From assembly GCA_948146395.1 (NCBI GenBank), contig OX411546.1:23786449-23850448 (forward strand): a stretch of DNA of 64,000 nt. The letters run 5' to 3'. Shown one piece after another: positions 1 through 11,660 of the stretch. How positions within the stretch are numbered: position 1 is the stretch's first letter; each line of letters starts with the position of its first letter. This stretch comes from Fragum whitleyi (Eukaryota; Mollusca; Bivalvia; Cardiida; Cardiidae). Under the pieces are notes generated by a model, which was not told where the DNA came from, made no database searches, and saw only the letters and a program-made list of their open reading frames with translations. The position numbers and the translations under genes are program-made.

Positions 1-1339
1 AGCCCTGCGCGTTAACAAGTGAGCTAAGCAGGCTCGGTTAGATGTATGTATTTCAATGAAAAAAATTGTAAAATGTCATATAAAAAAATTGGGTATCGTT
101 TCATCAAATGAAAATTGCGAAGATTTTTGGTTGGTGTTTACGTGTGGCTGAATTTTTTTCTTGCTTCTCAAATAAAACCGGGACTACTTACATTACGAAA
201 CATCGTCAGTTGCCAAGGTATTACACCGTCGAGAATTGTTAAGTATAATTTTCTTGTCAGTTGTATCCTTAATTACACTATGAACCACGATGTTGTCCTT
301 GTTTCATTTGTAACGTTAATACAATGCTTGGCAGATACATGTACGTAACGTGCATTCTCTACCCGTTTTTTATGCTCGGCTGTTTCAGGAGAAACCCGAG
401 ATACTGTGAACACATTGCGTTGGAGTGACAAACTTTAATCTTTGTCATAAAGATATCTTCATGAAACTTGGCATGTGTGTTCACCAACTTCTGCAGCCGA
501 GCGTTGCAATCGCAGGCGGTGCTAAAACAACGCAACTACAGCTTCTTTGTTCAAACAAGGTTTTGGAACAACGGCGAATCAAAGTTAAACATCAATATTT
601 CATATATGCTTGGCTTTCATTTTTGTGAATCAAATTTCACAAACATTTTGACCAGAAATAAACGCCAATTAACCATATACGACTTAAAAAAAAAAAATAA
701 AAATAGTACAATTACACCGAGACGAAATTCTAAACGGCCACTTGTTTTTTTTTTACTAAAAAAATCTTATTTCCTTTTGTGTAGAAACGAGTAGAAGTCG
801 AATTGTGGAATAAAATTCATTTTAATAGAAACTTAAATTAATTTCGATCCAAAGAGTAATGACGAAAGCAACGAGTTTGATCGGGATTCCAGAGTACCCC
901 TGATAACAAAATTTGCATTGGTAGGTGTGGTAATTCTAGCACTTCATGCTTGTTTGAGAAACAAAGAATTTATAGTATCATTTTCTTCAATAATTTAAAA
1001 TCTGACAAGAAAAGTCGTCGAAGTTTGTAATTATTGGGGAAATGTACGAGTATTTCTGAAAAAAAAAAAGATCGAAAAATTGATTTTTTTTTTTAAAAAA
1101 TGCGCTTTTTGTGACTTAAATGAAGTAGGGTTGTCTTTAACTGTTTGCTAGACACAAATAATTAAATTTCGAACCCATTCATCTTCAAGAATACGCGAAA
1201 GTGAACGGCCATTTGTATAGCAATAAAAGCTATTTAATCAAATGACGACAAATAAGCTAAAATAAGATAAATGCAGGGTGACCATTTAGAGAATCATTTC
1301 AGTGTAAATATTCATGAATGATTTAATGTATTAGAAACG
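1..1339. other. Gene-free AT-rich stretch
   Basis: No exon, RNA gene or recognised transposon was seen. The open frames here (for example 115-348 and 468-794) lack any recognisable domain and contain homopolymer-encoded runs. A- and T-tracts near 687-700, 748-757 and 1060-1097 are simple low-complexity sequence. Confidence 0.5.
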
Positions 1340-1480
1340 AAATAGTTCTGCAACATTTCGGAACTCATGGTCTTTCACAATGTTGACCGAGGTTTCCTAA
1401 TGAAAATCATTAGGAAACCTCGGTTAACACTGTAAAAGTTCAGTGTGGAACTTATGGGCCAGCTACCTTACGGGAATGTT
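1340..1480. repeat. Dispersed foldback repeat, copy 1
   Basis: A near-perfect hairpin lies at 1382-1428: two 22-nt arms with one mismatch (GACCGAGGTTTCCTAATGA against its complement) and a 3-nt loop. The flanks also match the copy at 20740-20875 (CACAATGTTGACCGAG on the left, CTACCTTA on the right), so the mobile unit is longer than the hairpin. No coding capacity. Inferred to be a small non-autonomous foldback element; the superfamily is unknown. Confidence 0.75.
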
Positions 1481-2209
1481 AAATTCATCGATTTTCTTAC
1501 ATTCTAAATGGCAGAGAATTTCGTCTAATATCTTAAAGAAATCTGCCGCATACATTTCAGTTTGCTCATTTTAAACTATAAGTAATAAATGTATAAATGT
1601 ATAATATTCTTATTTCATTGAGTTATGAAACTATTTTTATATTATTGAGTTATGAATCCAGCCTATGTATAATTTGTAACGAGGTTTAGATTCATACCTC
1701 TGATAATCACTTGAATATATGTACCGTAAAAATTCTAATAGAGCCCCATGCTCAATTAAAACCCCATCCCCATTTTAGAGGTTGAAATAGATCATTTTTT
1801 GATGTGATTTTACAAAAAAGCCCCTATAACTCGAATATGGTATTGTGACTTGTGATTACATTACATTTGTATGCAATCGACGAGTCAAAATAGCGAATTC
1901 TACTCATAATAACGACCAATACCCACATGATCACGGTCACTATAATTCATCAGTTGTTTTGCACCTTTCCCCCAAACAAATGATAATAATACGCACGGAT
2001 TATGTGACTCGGCGTGAAACAGTTGTAGCTGCCTATAAACATAATTTTAAGCAGTTACAATTGTTTTGCATTGAGTCATCCTTATATAGCGTAGCCTCTT
2101 ATAAAAGCCTAACCTCTTTCTAATGGAATTGCGATGAGTCTAATGGAAACCCGGGATTTTACGGTAAACGGTTAATGCGCTACCTCGCAGGATAGTTAGT
2201 ATGCATATA

Positions 2210-2643
2210 CAGTTAATAACACCATGAAATGGACATTCACCTCAATCAAAACCATTCTAAATCGCTCACTCAGCGCTCCAATCATTCATTCCAAACACTC
2301 GCTCAAACCATTCAAAAACGCTCAAACTCATTGAAAACTAAAGAATCAACAACGTCATTCAAAATAAATTTTGATAGAGAAAAATCGAGAATTTACTGAC
2401 ATAATTCAAATTGTGAGCGCCTCATAGGTTCTTGAAGAAATAGGAAGCCATGTGTAGAACTAGTATGCATTTTCCATTAAAGGGAGTTAATCAATATCGC
2501 TAATTTTGTTCATCCTGAACAAAATTTGCGATATAGGATTACCTCTTATTTTTTATTCAAACTCGCTCCTAACAATAGATCAATTTCATTCCTAAATCAT
2601 TCCAAAATCTCTTACCATGTCAATTCCACGATGTTGTTAACTG
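2210..2643 (+). mobile_element. TA-flanked MITE, full-length copy
   Basis: A 434-bp element flanked by TA on both sides (2208-2209 and 2644-2645). It has imperfect terminal inverted repeats starting CAGTTAATAACACCATG on the left and CAGTTAACAACATCGTGG on the right strand. Inside are runs of TCATTCCAAACACTCG-like words and a hairpin at about 2493-2536 (ATATCGC...GCGATAT). TA target sites and CAGT-type ends fit the Tc1/mariner group; no transposase is encoded. Related copies lie at 5836, 17735, 26190, 34120, 35021 and 36182. Confidence 0.8.
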
Positions 2644-2645
2644 TA

Positions 2646-4920
2646 CTTTTACTTAGAATTCAACGTGATTTCATTAGATTCTTCTTTTCGATGTGACAAA
2701 TTTTGACCAGATGTAATCGCGATTTGTACGACCTCCGACGAGTTGCCTAAAAGGGATATCTTGACAAAAAAGGAACATGAACAGATAATATTACGTGCCT
2801 GCTTAATGGAACAGATGAATGGATTCCTAAAACAAAATAAGTCCTGGAATGTAATTCACATTATTTTTCTTTTGCTTTAATTAAGCAGAATTATCGGAGG
2901 GGGCATTTAAGTACACATTTTAAAACAGCTCATATTTACGTTTCTGCTTAAATGGTATTTTCTGATCTACAGTATTTATGTGCATCAAAAATTGGTTAAA
3001 CATAAAGATAATTTCTACAGATATAAAAAAATAAAAATTCAAAGACAATGGAGTAGAATAATAATTTGGTTTAACAGTTGACAATTGTTAGCCTTAAACT
3101 TTTAACATCAATGTTTTGAGCCGTTAGCTTAGGGGCTACGTATTATTTTCGAAAACAGTATTGTTCTTGGTCATCAAACGCGACATTAAATTCCCTGGAA
3201 TATTTTCTTGTTGGATAGACAACCTAAGACTGAGAAGAATAAGGAATATTTTTATCGATAATAATTTTTTTATTTTTTGATAAACAGATTTCTATAATTT
3301 TTTTTAACAATATTATTAAATTTAATATATGTTTACAAGAAATCACATTTAGAAAAAAAGGTCACTCGTAGTGCAAGTGATATAGACAACATCATTCTCT
3401 CTTATGATTTATCTTGACAGGTCTTTAGGACGTACTCTTATTTCTTGTCACATTGCGTCACCGACCTATCCCTCGAAAAAACAGGATTGACACTCTAGTA
3501 TTACAAGAATTATCAGCGGTACACGTGTAAAAGGAAAATATATAAGCGATACATTACTTGATAATAAAATTAAGACTTACTTTTTTTCTGAAAAGTTTAC
3601 CCAAAACCTTATATCTTTTCAACACTTTTAGGGCTTTGTATGAATACACGAAAACGCTCCACATCTTAGGAAGAAGCTTTGCCGGGGTTACAATTATGCC
3701 ATTGCGAGTCAACTATCACAATCTACCAAATACGTTTCGAAAATAATGCATGGAACTTGGCAAGTCGTTGTTTGTAAGGAAAAAAGAATATGTTTAAAGC
3801 TATAAGAGACTCTCGGAGAGTGGGCTCTTCTGCGTTGAAACGTTATGATTAGCTAGTTTCCGAGTCATTTAGGGATCAGAGGAAACAAGGTGGCCGATCG
3901 CTGAGCAAAATCAGCACTTTGGTTTACTATATCAGGGTTTAAGATCTTTCTAATGAGTTAAAATCTTCGATTTTAGAATAAAATTCTGATCTCCTTGGCA
4001 TGCAGACATACACATTAAACATACGTTGCAGCGTCATTTTGTGCTCCGCACCAACCAACATTCCTTTACAAAATTCTGTGTTATTTCATAATTAACAAGG
4101 GAATCTCCTTGAAAATTTGTATAACGGCTCTGTGAATAATATTGAATATTGACGTGTAGTGTTAAAAAACCATAGACAGCCAGTATGTATGTACTAGATG
4201 GTGTCTACGAACTTTCCGGACAACCCTCGTATTTCAATTCAGCCTCGGCGATTGGTACTCCACTTACATGTCTGTGCGCCGAGAAGAGGTCTTTCACGGC
4301 TAACGCATATCTGGCTCTTTAAAAGAGGTGGTCTTCCAGGATGCACGTCCAATATAGTTCACAAGACTGCATTGATTTCTAACCATTTAGTTCGGGACGT
4401 TTTGATGCATACAATGCCAAAGATTTGTTTGACACTATCCGTCTTGAAACAACTATTGCTTATTATAAATATGAAAAGAAATACGTCTGTACCTTTCTCG
4501 ATACCTTTGAAGCTTCACAGTTCTTATTTTTGAATCCTTTTTCCATAATTCCAGTTTTATTGAACCTAGTGAGGAGAGACTTGTCCGTGGGTGACTCCGA
4601 CCTTGCGATCAGGATAACGAAACATGACAAACTGTTTTAATTTTGATCCCGCTTTGTACGTGCACTTGCTCATTTAACTAGTAGGCTGTTTTGGAAAGAT
4701 AGTTGAGCATTTATTGTCTAAGTTTAATTACGATAAAAAAAATCGCAATATCTTATCTATATTGTTAATGAAGAAAAACTGTTCTGTATAAACTGTATCT
4801 CATCATGAGATTTTTTAATAATGAGATGCAGAGAAAATTTTTTGTATCCAAAAAGCGAAGCCGATTCATACAAAAATGTTATATGGTTTTTATTGTACTT
4901 AATCAACATGAATTGATATC
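2646..4920. other. Gene-free stretch
   Basis: No supported gene. The open frame at 4198-4533 has no domain I recognise, overlaps another frame of similar length at 4425-4640, and looks like chance. A short inverted sequence, TCTCATCATGAGA, lies near 4797-4810. Confidence 0.45.
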
Positions 4921-4922
4921 AA

Positions 4923-5006
4923 ATCTTCACTCTTGATCATGATGGTACCCACGCATAAGATATATTTTATGCTTAGGTATCATCATACTTAAGAGTAAAG
5001 ATTTTA
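4923..5006. repeat. Short hairpin (foldback) repeat
   Basis: An imperfect inverted repeat with arms of about 38 nt. The left arm reads AATCTTCACTCTTGATCATG and continues to GCATAA; the right arm is the complement of AATCTTTACTCTTAAGTATG to GCATAA. A short AT loop separates them. No second copy was found in the window. It could be a solo foldback MITE or a local palindrome. Confidence 0.6.
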
Positions 5007-5485
5007 GTTTTATGAGGAAGATTTCTTTTGGGACTACTTTTGCACAAGTTTATAAAATATTTGCGTACTATAAATCGTTTTTACTGAGGTATGAATCTTA
5101 TTTTTCTGTCATTCAGAATCAATCTTATAAGCACGAATTAGAATATCGAGATAGATTTATATAACTAGCATATCTCCATGGTTTGTATCATTCGATTACA
5201 TGTAGCTTTATGATGAATTATTACAAATTGTGGATTACGCAAATAATATAGGATGACAGGAATCCGGATCTAGGAAAATACAGGCAAAGAAAATTGGATT
5301 TATAATATGATACATTTATATCATTCCAACAAAATCCCATTTTAACGCCCCCTAAGAAAAACTTTTGACATTGAAGCAATTTCTTGTTCCGATTTCTTGA
5401 TTTTCATCAAAAACTCATATTTCAGATACGTGATGGTAGGACAGAAACTGTGTGTAAACATCAATTCTTTCACTGCCCACAATAT

Positions 5486-5601
5486 CCCCCCCCCCCCCAA
5501 AAAAAAATAAATAAATAAATAAATAAATCAAATAAAATTAAAAAAAGTTAAAAAAAGAAAAAAAAAACAACAAAAAACAAAAAAAAATAAAAAAAAAATA
5601 A
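5486..5601. repeat. Poly(C)/poly(A) low-complexity tract
   Basis: A run of C is followed directly by an A-rich tract with AAAT units (AAATAAATAAAT) and interrupted A-runs. It has no coding potential. Similar C-run to A-run junctions occur near 34765-34797, and an A-run followed by a C-run occurs near 27100-27143. Confidence 0.9.
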
Positions 5602-5835
5602 TATCTTAAATTCTATCTATAAAAATGCCATTTGAAAATTGTTTTGATTGGATCAATCTAAAATAAATAAGCAAGAGACTAAATCTCGGTGTAGAATTAT
5701 ATCACTAGCATAACTCCAGGGTTTGCATCATTCGACTAGCAATATGATTAATTATTAAAAACGAAATATTCCGTTGACAAAACTAGGACAACAAGGATTA
5801 GATTGGGTTTTTTATCATGAAACGAGGTTAATGAT

Positions 5836-6137
5836 CAACATCGTAAAGCTGACATTTATCTCGATCAAAACCATTCCAAATCACTCTCTCAGCGCTCCAT
5901 ATATTCATTCCAAACACTCAGTCAAACCATTCAAAACGCCCGAAACTCACTGAAAAAACATATAACAACAACTTCGTCCAAAATGAATTAAGCTAGATAG
6001 AAATAAAACGAGATTCACTGACATAATGAAATATTGTCGTCCGATGGGTTCTTGAAGAAATAGGAAACTATTTTAGGACTTTAATTCATATTTAATGCAA
6101 GGGAGGCAATAAATATCGCTAATTATGTTCATCCATA
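5836..6137 (+). mobile_element. TA-flanked MITE, truncated copy
   Basis: Matches the left two thirds of the element at 2210-2643: ATCAAAACCATTCCAAATC, AGCGCTCCA, ATTCATTCCAAACACTC, then GGTTCTTGAAGAAATAGGAA and the start of the internal hairpin (AATATCGCTAATTATG). The left end is reduced to AACATCGTAAAGC and the right TIR is missing. A decayed, non-coding copy. Confidence 0.75.
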
Positions 6138-7140
6138 ATGTCGTCCCTATGACCCTCTATGATGCACAACGGCTAGAGGGGAGGGGGGGGGGGGGGTAAC
6201 GGCGTATACTTGTGTACTTAGAAACTACTATACATCCACTAATATGTTCCCATGAGATGAAGGGACAAAAGGATATCATGGTAAAGAATGCCGTAATTCA
6301 GGACAGGTCTCATAATCGTAAGATAGAGACTCTGCTACGGTAAGCACAGGGCGAGCCGAACGTTGTAATGACGTAAGGTGATCGAGATTGTAGGTGTGAG
6401 AGGGACACACCCTTCGATTAGTAGTCCCGACCAGATCCATGACTACGTCAAGTATGGGCATCAACATGGGGATGGCATGTGGCGCTCCATAAAAACGTGC
6501 CCGCTTGCGACTGAGCTTACATGGTCGCAAGTGCAAAATCAGATTATGCGCCACTCCGAACACTGTAGGGTGTTTGGAAAATGATAGTTACTGCGATCGA
6601 TTGACCAGAAATCTGAGGAATGGACCCACGCACAATGACATCGTAAAACCACGGCAATGTCAGGTTTGTCTGGATTCTTTTAAGACTTAATCGGGACTAG
6701 GCCAGCACGCGACATCGCTACCCTCAGGAAGCAAACATTATAAGACTAGAGGGGACGGAGCGAGGCAGCCAGCGGAAGAGGGAGAGCCGAAGAGAGAAAC
6801 GAACTGCAGTAGAAGCAGCCAGCCCGGCTCCCAAAACCCAGTCAGAGGCTGGCGATCCCACAATAGACAACCCAATGAATGGAAAGAAGAAGGGGTCTCC
6901 CAACTACTTGGGTTGGTGGCATGGTTCTCTGGGGCAAAGCATATAAACAAATTGATTGCACAGCATCCCCCTTCTAAAACAAACAAGCTAATTTCTTCTG
7001 TTCTATGAAGGGAAACAACACATCTCAAAGCAGGGTCATGCGGGAGGCCCCAGAACTTCAAGCGGATAATAGCAAGACGAATAAAGATCCCCATTATCTG
7101 CCAAACCAAGCTGAACGGGAAAATTTGTCATAGAAGTGTA
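6138..7140. other. Unexplained GC-richer segment
   Basis: This segment is visibly richer in G+C than its neighbours, with a poly-G run at about 6181-6196. It carries overlapping open frames on both strands (6276-6563 minus, 6378-6584 plus, 6738-7109 minus), none with a domain I recognise. Plus-strand frames around 6740-7110 read as protein-like fragments broken by stops. The best guess is an old retroelement or pseudogene body; an unidentified host exon is not excluded. Confidence 0.35.
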
Positions 7141-7361
7141 GCCAGGATGAAATGTTCACTGTTTACACCAGTGTCTCTTTACATAAGCTGTAGTCATCCT
7201 TATATGCGTGGAAAGTGAGCGATTGGAGTGAGTTGTTTACACTAGTCACTTTTAACCACACCCATGCTTGCATGCTTTTCCCCTCACTTTAAGTCTAAAC
7301 CCTGGATAGGAAACATCTAACAATCTGCTGATCTTCATCGTATCTTGATCCTGGTTTTTTA

Positions 7362-8622
7362 TCCCCCGCCGTTTTCGGCGAAGGGGATATAGTAATGCTC
7401 TCCGTCCGTCATTCCGTCATTCCGGTTCCGTCATTCCGTCCTTCCGTCACTAAACTTGTCCGCAGCATATCCCCTAAAGTATTAAAGCTATCAACTTGAA
7501 ACTTTATGGGAGGATAGATCTCAAGGAAGAGAAGTGCAGTGCACAAGAACTATAACTCTGGCTTGTATAATTTTGGAGTTATTGCCCTTTGTTATATTAA
7601 AGACTTAGATTTTGTCCGGAGCATATCTCCTAAAGTATTTTAGCTATCAACTTGAAACTTTATGGGTGGATAGATCTCATGGAGGAGAAATGCAGTGCAC
7701 AAGAACTACAACTCTTGCTTGCATAATTTTGGAGTTATTGCCCTTTGTTATTTTAAAGACTTAGATTTTGTCCGGAGCATATCTCCTAAAGTATAATAGC
7801 TATCAACTTGAAACTTTATGGGTAAATAGATCTCATGAAGGAGAAATACAGTGCACAAGAACTACAACTCTTGCTTACATAATTTTAGAGTTATTGCCCT
7901 TTGTTATTTTAAAGACTAAGATTTTGTCCGGAGCATATCTCCTACAATTTAAAAGCTATCAACTTGAAACTTTATGGGTGGATAGATCTCATGAAGGAGA
8001 AGTGCAGTGCACAAGAACTACAACTCTTGCTTGCATATTTTCGGAGTTATTGCCCTTTGTTATTTTTAAGACTTAGATTTTGTCCGGAGCATATCTCCTA
8101 AAGTATAATAGCTATCAACTTGAAACTTTATGGGTGGATAGATCTCATAAAGGAAAAGTGCATTGCACAAGAACTGCAACTCTGGCTTGCATAATTTTGT
8201 GTTATTGCCCTTTGTTATTTTTAAGACTAAGATTTTGTCCGCAGCATATCCCCTAAAGTATTAAAGCTATCAACTTGAAACTTTATGGGAGGATAGATCT
8301 CAAGGAAGAGAAGTGCAGTGCACAAGAACTATAACTCTGGCTTGTATAATTTTGGAGTTATTGCCCTTTGTTATTTTAAAGACTTAGATTTTGTCCGGAG
8401 CATATCTCCTAAAGTATAATAGCTATCAACTTGAAACTTTATGGGTGGATAGATCTCATAAAGGAAAAGTGCATTGCACAAGAACTGCAACTCTGGCTTG
8501 CATAATTTTGGAGTTATTGCCCTTTGTTATTTTAAAGACTTAGATTTTGTAGGGGCTTAATTTCTTAAAGAACCATTAATCTATTAGGCTTCAGTTTACT
8601 ATCAAGCTTTCTCGGCGGGGGA
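7362..8622 (+). mobile_element. Non-autonomous element carrying a 7 x 156-bp tandem array
   Basis: Short inverted ends are visible: TCCCCCGCCG on the left, within the hairpin CGCCGTTTTCGGCG, and the complement GGCGGGGGA on the right. After a TCCGTC-rich stretch come seven tandem units starting near 7455, 7611, 7767, 7923, 8079, 8234 and 8390, each beginning TTGTCCGSAGCATAT. The period is 156 bp, once 155. The open frame 7768-8076 is only the repeat read through (156 is divisible by three). Terminal hairpin plus internal satellite array resembles satellite-bearing elements known in bivalves (for example Helitron-like non-autonomous elements). Assignment to that class is inference. Confidence 0.75.
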
Positions 8623-9044
8623 TGGCCATGTCCGACATGGCTCTTGTTATCCTTAGAACTATTAAATTGTACTTTGTACAACGACCGTCTAGAACTCAAT
8701 ACAAGGGATACTACACACTTGTTGTTAGTCTTCAATCTTGTTACAATGGCGACCACGACGAGACGGTTTTGCGTTCTAACCAGGGTCTACACAGTCTTCT
8801 ACTGACGAGGAAGTTCCAGGTCACAACTTTATCATTTGTACCTTGGAAGTTTGACTTTTCTCATCTAATGTTGATATTGACCGTCATAATGCTCCGGAGC
8901 AACGCAAAGCAATTTGCTTAGATCTACTGTCGACGACGTTTCAGCTTTCAACTGTTGTAAATGCAGCTGTATTTCTACAAGATGTTTTCCTTTTCATGTG
9001 TTAACCGCATCCGTTTGGAATTCTGAACTGTACCTTCCTTACAG

Positions 9045-10840
9045 AGGGCAGCTAATCTCTTGAAGAAATGCTTGGATGGCCAAAAGATGGAAGATGACAT
9101 GTCCGCTTTCTACAGCGACTTTGTAGCCAGAAGTAAGGAGTTTAAGCCCCAAAAACAGAAAATAGGCAAGAGAAAGAAGCCTAAAGGCAAAAGGGCCAAG
9201 GAGAAAGCCATCTCGTTTGGATATCTCCAGTGAATTTACAGCAATGACATACCCGCCTATGCGCGGAAAATCCTTGATGAAGCGTCTCTTGGGGGCCCAA
9301 AATGCGATATAGAACCCGGTATTGCAAAGGAAACATACTGTGACAGGTTTGGGGGTGTATCTCGGGAGGTCAATCTACATAGCTTTCCAAAGCCGCTAGT
9401 TGCGGCGGACAATAGTACCTTTACAAGTCCAATAACTAAAAATCCGCCAAGAAAGCAAAATAAAGAACAGCACCTAGACGAATCTCTTCAATGTCTGGCT
9501 GTCGGTGGGTTGGTCCAGAGCGAGTTTAAAACAAACCGATCACTGCTCTTGCCAAAGACTATAGATGGCCTCAGTAACATTAAAAAACTGGAGACCGCTA
9601 GCAATCGCTAGAGTAGTGCTTCGATTATACATCAGTGTATAAGCGGCTCGCTCGAATGGAGGTTAACAATTATACAAGTGACAGAATGGTTTATCGACAC
9701 TTCTGGGTGTGAGGAAAATTTGTATTTACTTGAAAAAGTTAAAGCACATGCTAAGCAAAAAGAAAGCAATTCAACGATTGCTTTATCGACTTAGCCAAAA
9801 CGTTTGATGCAATCTCTCACAAACATCTGGTCGCGGGTTTGGAGAGGTTCGGTGTAAGCAAGTCATTTGCCGCTACAAGAATAGATCTGTATTCAGATCT
9901 ACAGACAGTAATAACGGTAGAGAAAGGGACTAAGGGAGCAATGGATCCCCTATTATTTGATTTGGCAGCCAAGCAGAATGGATATCGCTTCAGTAGCTTG
10001 GAGGAGGATATCATCTAGTCCATTGCTTATGTTGACGACTGTGCTTTACTCGGAGAAACAGAGGCAGATATGAATGTAAATCTAGAATGCGTAAATAAGT
10101 TCTGTGATACTGGAATGAGCCTTAACGTTAAAAAATATCAGCAGTATTTAAGATCAGTCTAGGGCCATAGGGAAGCTTGGTGGTCAATAGGTTCCACGAC
10201 TCTCCTAAGATAAACGGGCAAGCAATACCTTTTCAGAGTGTATGCTCAACCGCGCCTAATTGGTGTGCCGCAGCTACTGAGGAGTGTACCTACGAACTGG
10301 CTGGGGTCATTGCGGAGAATGACCCACAGTTATGATGAGAACCTTGTTAGACTGACCGATATCATGGGTGCCACGGAAGAATTGCACAAGCTATCCACTA
10401 GGATGTGTCTAGTGGTCAATGAATCAAAAAAGGGGAAAGTCCCTTGGTGTAACTTTCTGTTGGTCGATATGGGTAGACTGACCACCCAAAACACAGGTTG
10501 GGAGTCCTTTAATAGTTGGCCGTCTAACAAAATTCTATTTGGACCCGGTCGGAGGAAAGGTTCACTGAAGCTGATGTAATATCAGCCCACCAGATCAGGT
10601 CAGACACATACCCATGTCGGACTGTAATGGCTCGAGCTCGGGGAGACAGAGAGGTACCTTACAGAAACGCGGCACCACAGTTGAGACCATTGCTCACATC
10701 AGTGGTCACTATTTATCAGTAAGGAAATACCGTATTGAACGACACGACACGATTGTGCAGAATCTATCTGAAAAGATAGTGGAAGCCGGGTGGAAGGTGG
10801 CGGAGGAGCCTCGCAAAAACACTATAGGGCTGTTTGTTTT
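9045..10840 (+). pseudogene. R2-superfamily LINE remnant (reverse transcriptase)
   Basis: Fragments of a non-LTR retrotransposon polyprotein in changing frames. Upstream is a Lys-rich segment, then RKILDEASLGG and CDRFGGVSREV-like sequence. The palm follows: TSGCEENLYLLEKV, motif A FIDLAKTFDAISHKHL (from 9782), motif B KGTKGAMDPLLFDLA (about 9925), and motif C AYVDD at 10025-10039, which is YADD in most families. Then comes motif D GMSLNVKK. An in-frame TAG lies at 10016. A C-terminal piece, ETIAHISGHY to RHDTIVQNL and GWKVAEEP, matches the zinc-knuckle/pre-endonuclease region of R2/NeSL-type elements. The endonuclease end is missing. Multiple stops and frame changes make it inactive. The R2 superfamily is fairly secure; the exact clade is not. 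Confidence 0.75.
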
Positions 10841-10871
10841 TTTTTTATCTTGTTGACTACCATTGGAGAAA

Positions 10872-11420
10872 CATATGTTCAAAGTAGTCCGTTAGTCCGT
10901 AAAGACAAAGTAGTACGGTTAAGCGTTCAAAAAACAGGTATCGCTTCTTAACCCTTGTCATGCTGAACCCGGAATATTCCTGCTTCGGTAGGAGCTATAG
11001 ACAAACATCAGCCTGCACATGATGTGCAGTCTGATGTTAGTCTACACCACCTGTTTCTCACTTTAAAACCAGAATTGTCAATAGATTTAGTTTTTCAAAT
11101 AAAAAAAATGACCTACAGTTGGTACATTCGGTGTTTTTAGCCCTTTGATTTTGATGAAAATTTATAGTTAAAATTTATTCAGCATGACAAGGGTTAATGT
11201 ATCATTATTCCCCGAGGATTGATAACATTCAATCATAGATTGTTATTGTCCCTTAATGAGTTGGGGTCGATCTAAACGAAAAGGAGCAATACACAAAGTA
11301 TAGATTATAATGTAATTCATTGTTCCCCGGAAATAAGGAGTCTGTATTTTGCTTGCATGGCATTATCACATGACATTGTAAAACTAAAGGAAGTGATCTT
11401 ATTATGACTCACCTAGGCAT
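10872..11420. repeat. Dispersed repeat interrupted by a MITE
   Basis: Matches 60565-60850: CAAAGTAGTCCGTTAGTCC, CCCCGAGG, GGGGTCGATCTAA and TTGTTCCCCGGAAATA appear in the same order. The copy here is split by the TTAA-flanked MITE at 10952-11193; the copy at 60.6 kb lacks it. No ORF. The family was not identified. Confidence 0.7.
10952..11193. mobile_element. piggyBac-like MITE with TTAA target sites
   Basis: The ends read TTAA then CCCTTGTCATGCTGAA on the left (TTAA at 10948-10951), and TTCAGCATGACAAGGG then TTAA on the right (11194-11197). That gives 16-bp perfect TIRs starting CCC and TTAA duplications, the hallmark of the piggyBac superfamily. A central hairpin near 11006-11037 (CATCAGCCTGCACATGATG...) is also present in the partial copy at 40106-40243. 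It is 242 bp long, non-coding and therefore non-autonomous. Confidence 0.88.
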
Positions 11421-11469
11421 CCATGGTTCAAGGTGAGAGGTTATATAATGGACCAATGTCCTTCTATTT

Positions 11470-11660
11470 GAGCCGGTGCGTGAATTTTCCAGCAATTTCA
11501 CATGTGCGCAAAGCAAACTTCACTATGCACTTTATAGATATATAGGGTCTTAATAACTCCTTATATAATTAGAAAATATTCCTTTTCAATTATATCGTTA
11601 TCTAATCTGCTTAAAGTTTTTTCCTCGCGTACATGTGAACTTGCTGGAAATTGTTGGCTC
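11470..11660. mobile_element. MITE with GAGCC-type TIRs, copy 1
   Basis: The left end GAGCCGGTGCGTGAATTTTC and inner CAGCAATTTCACATGTGCGC mirror the right end, which on the other strand reads GAGCCAACAATTTCCAGCAA and TTCACATGTACGCG. The centre is AT-rich and non-coding. A better-preserved family member lies at 30163-30404. Confidence 0.7.

Noticed and set aside
7455..8545. CRISPR-like or protein-repeat array
   Set aside because: Units are 156 bp, contiguous, near-identical along their whole length and without spacers. The in-frame 102-codon ORF exists only because 156 is a multiple of three.
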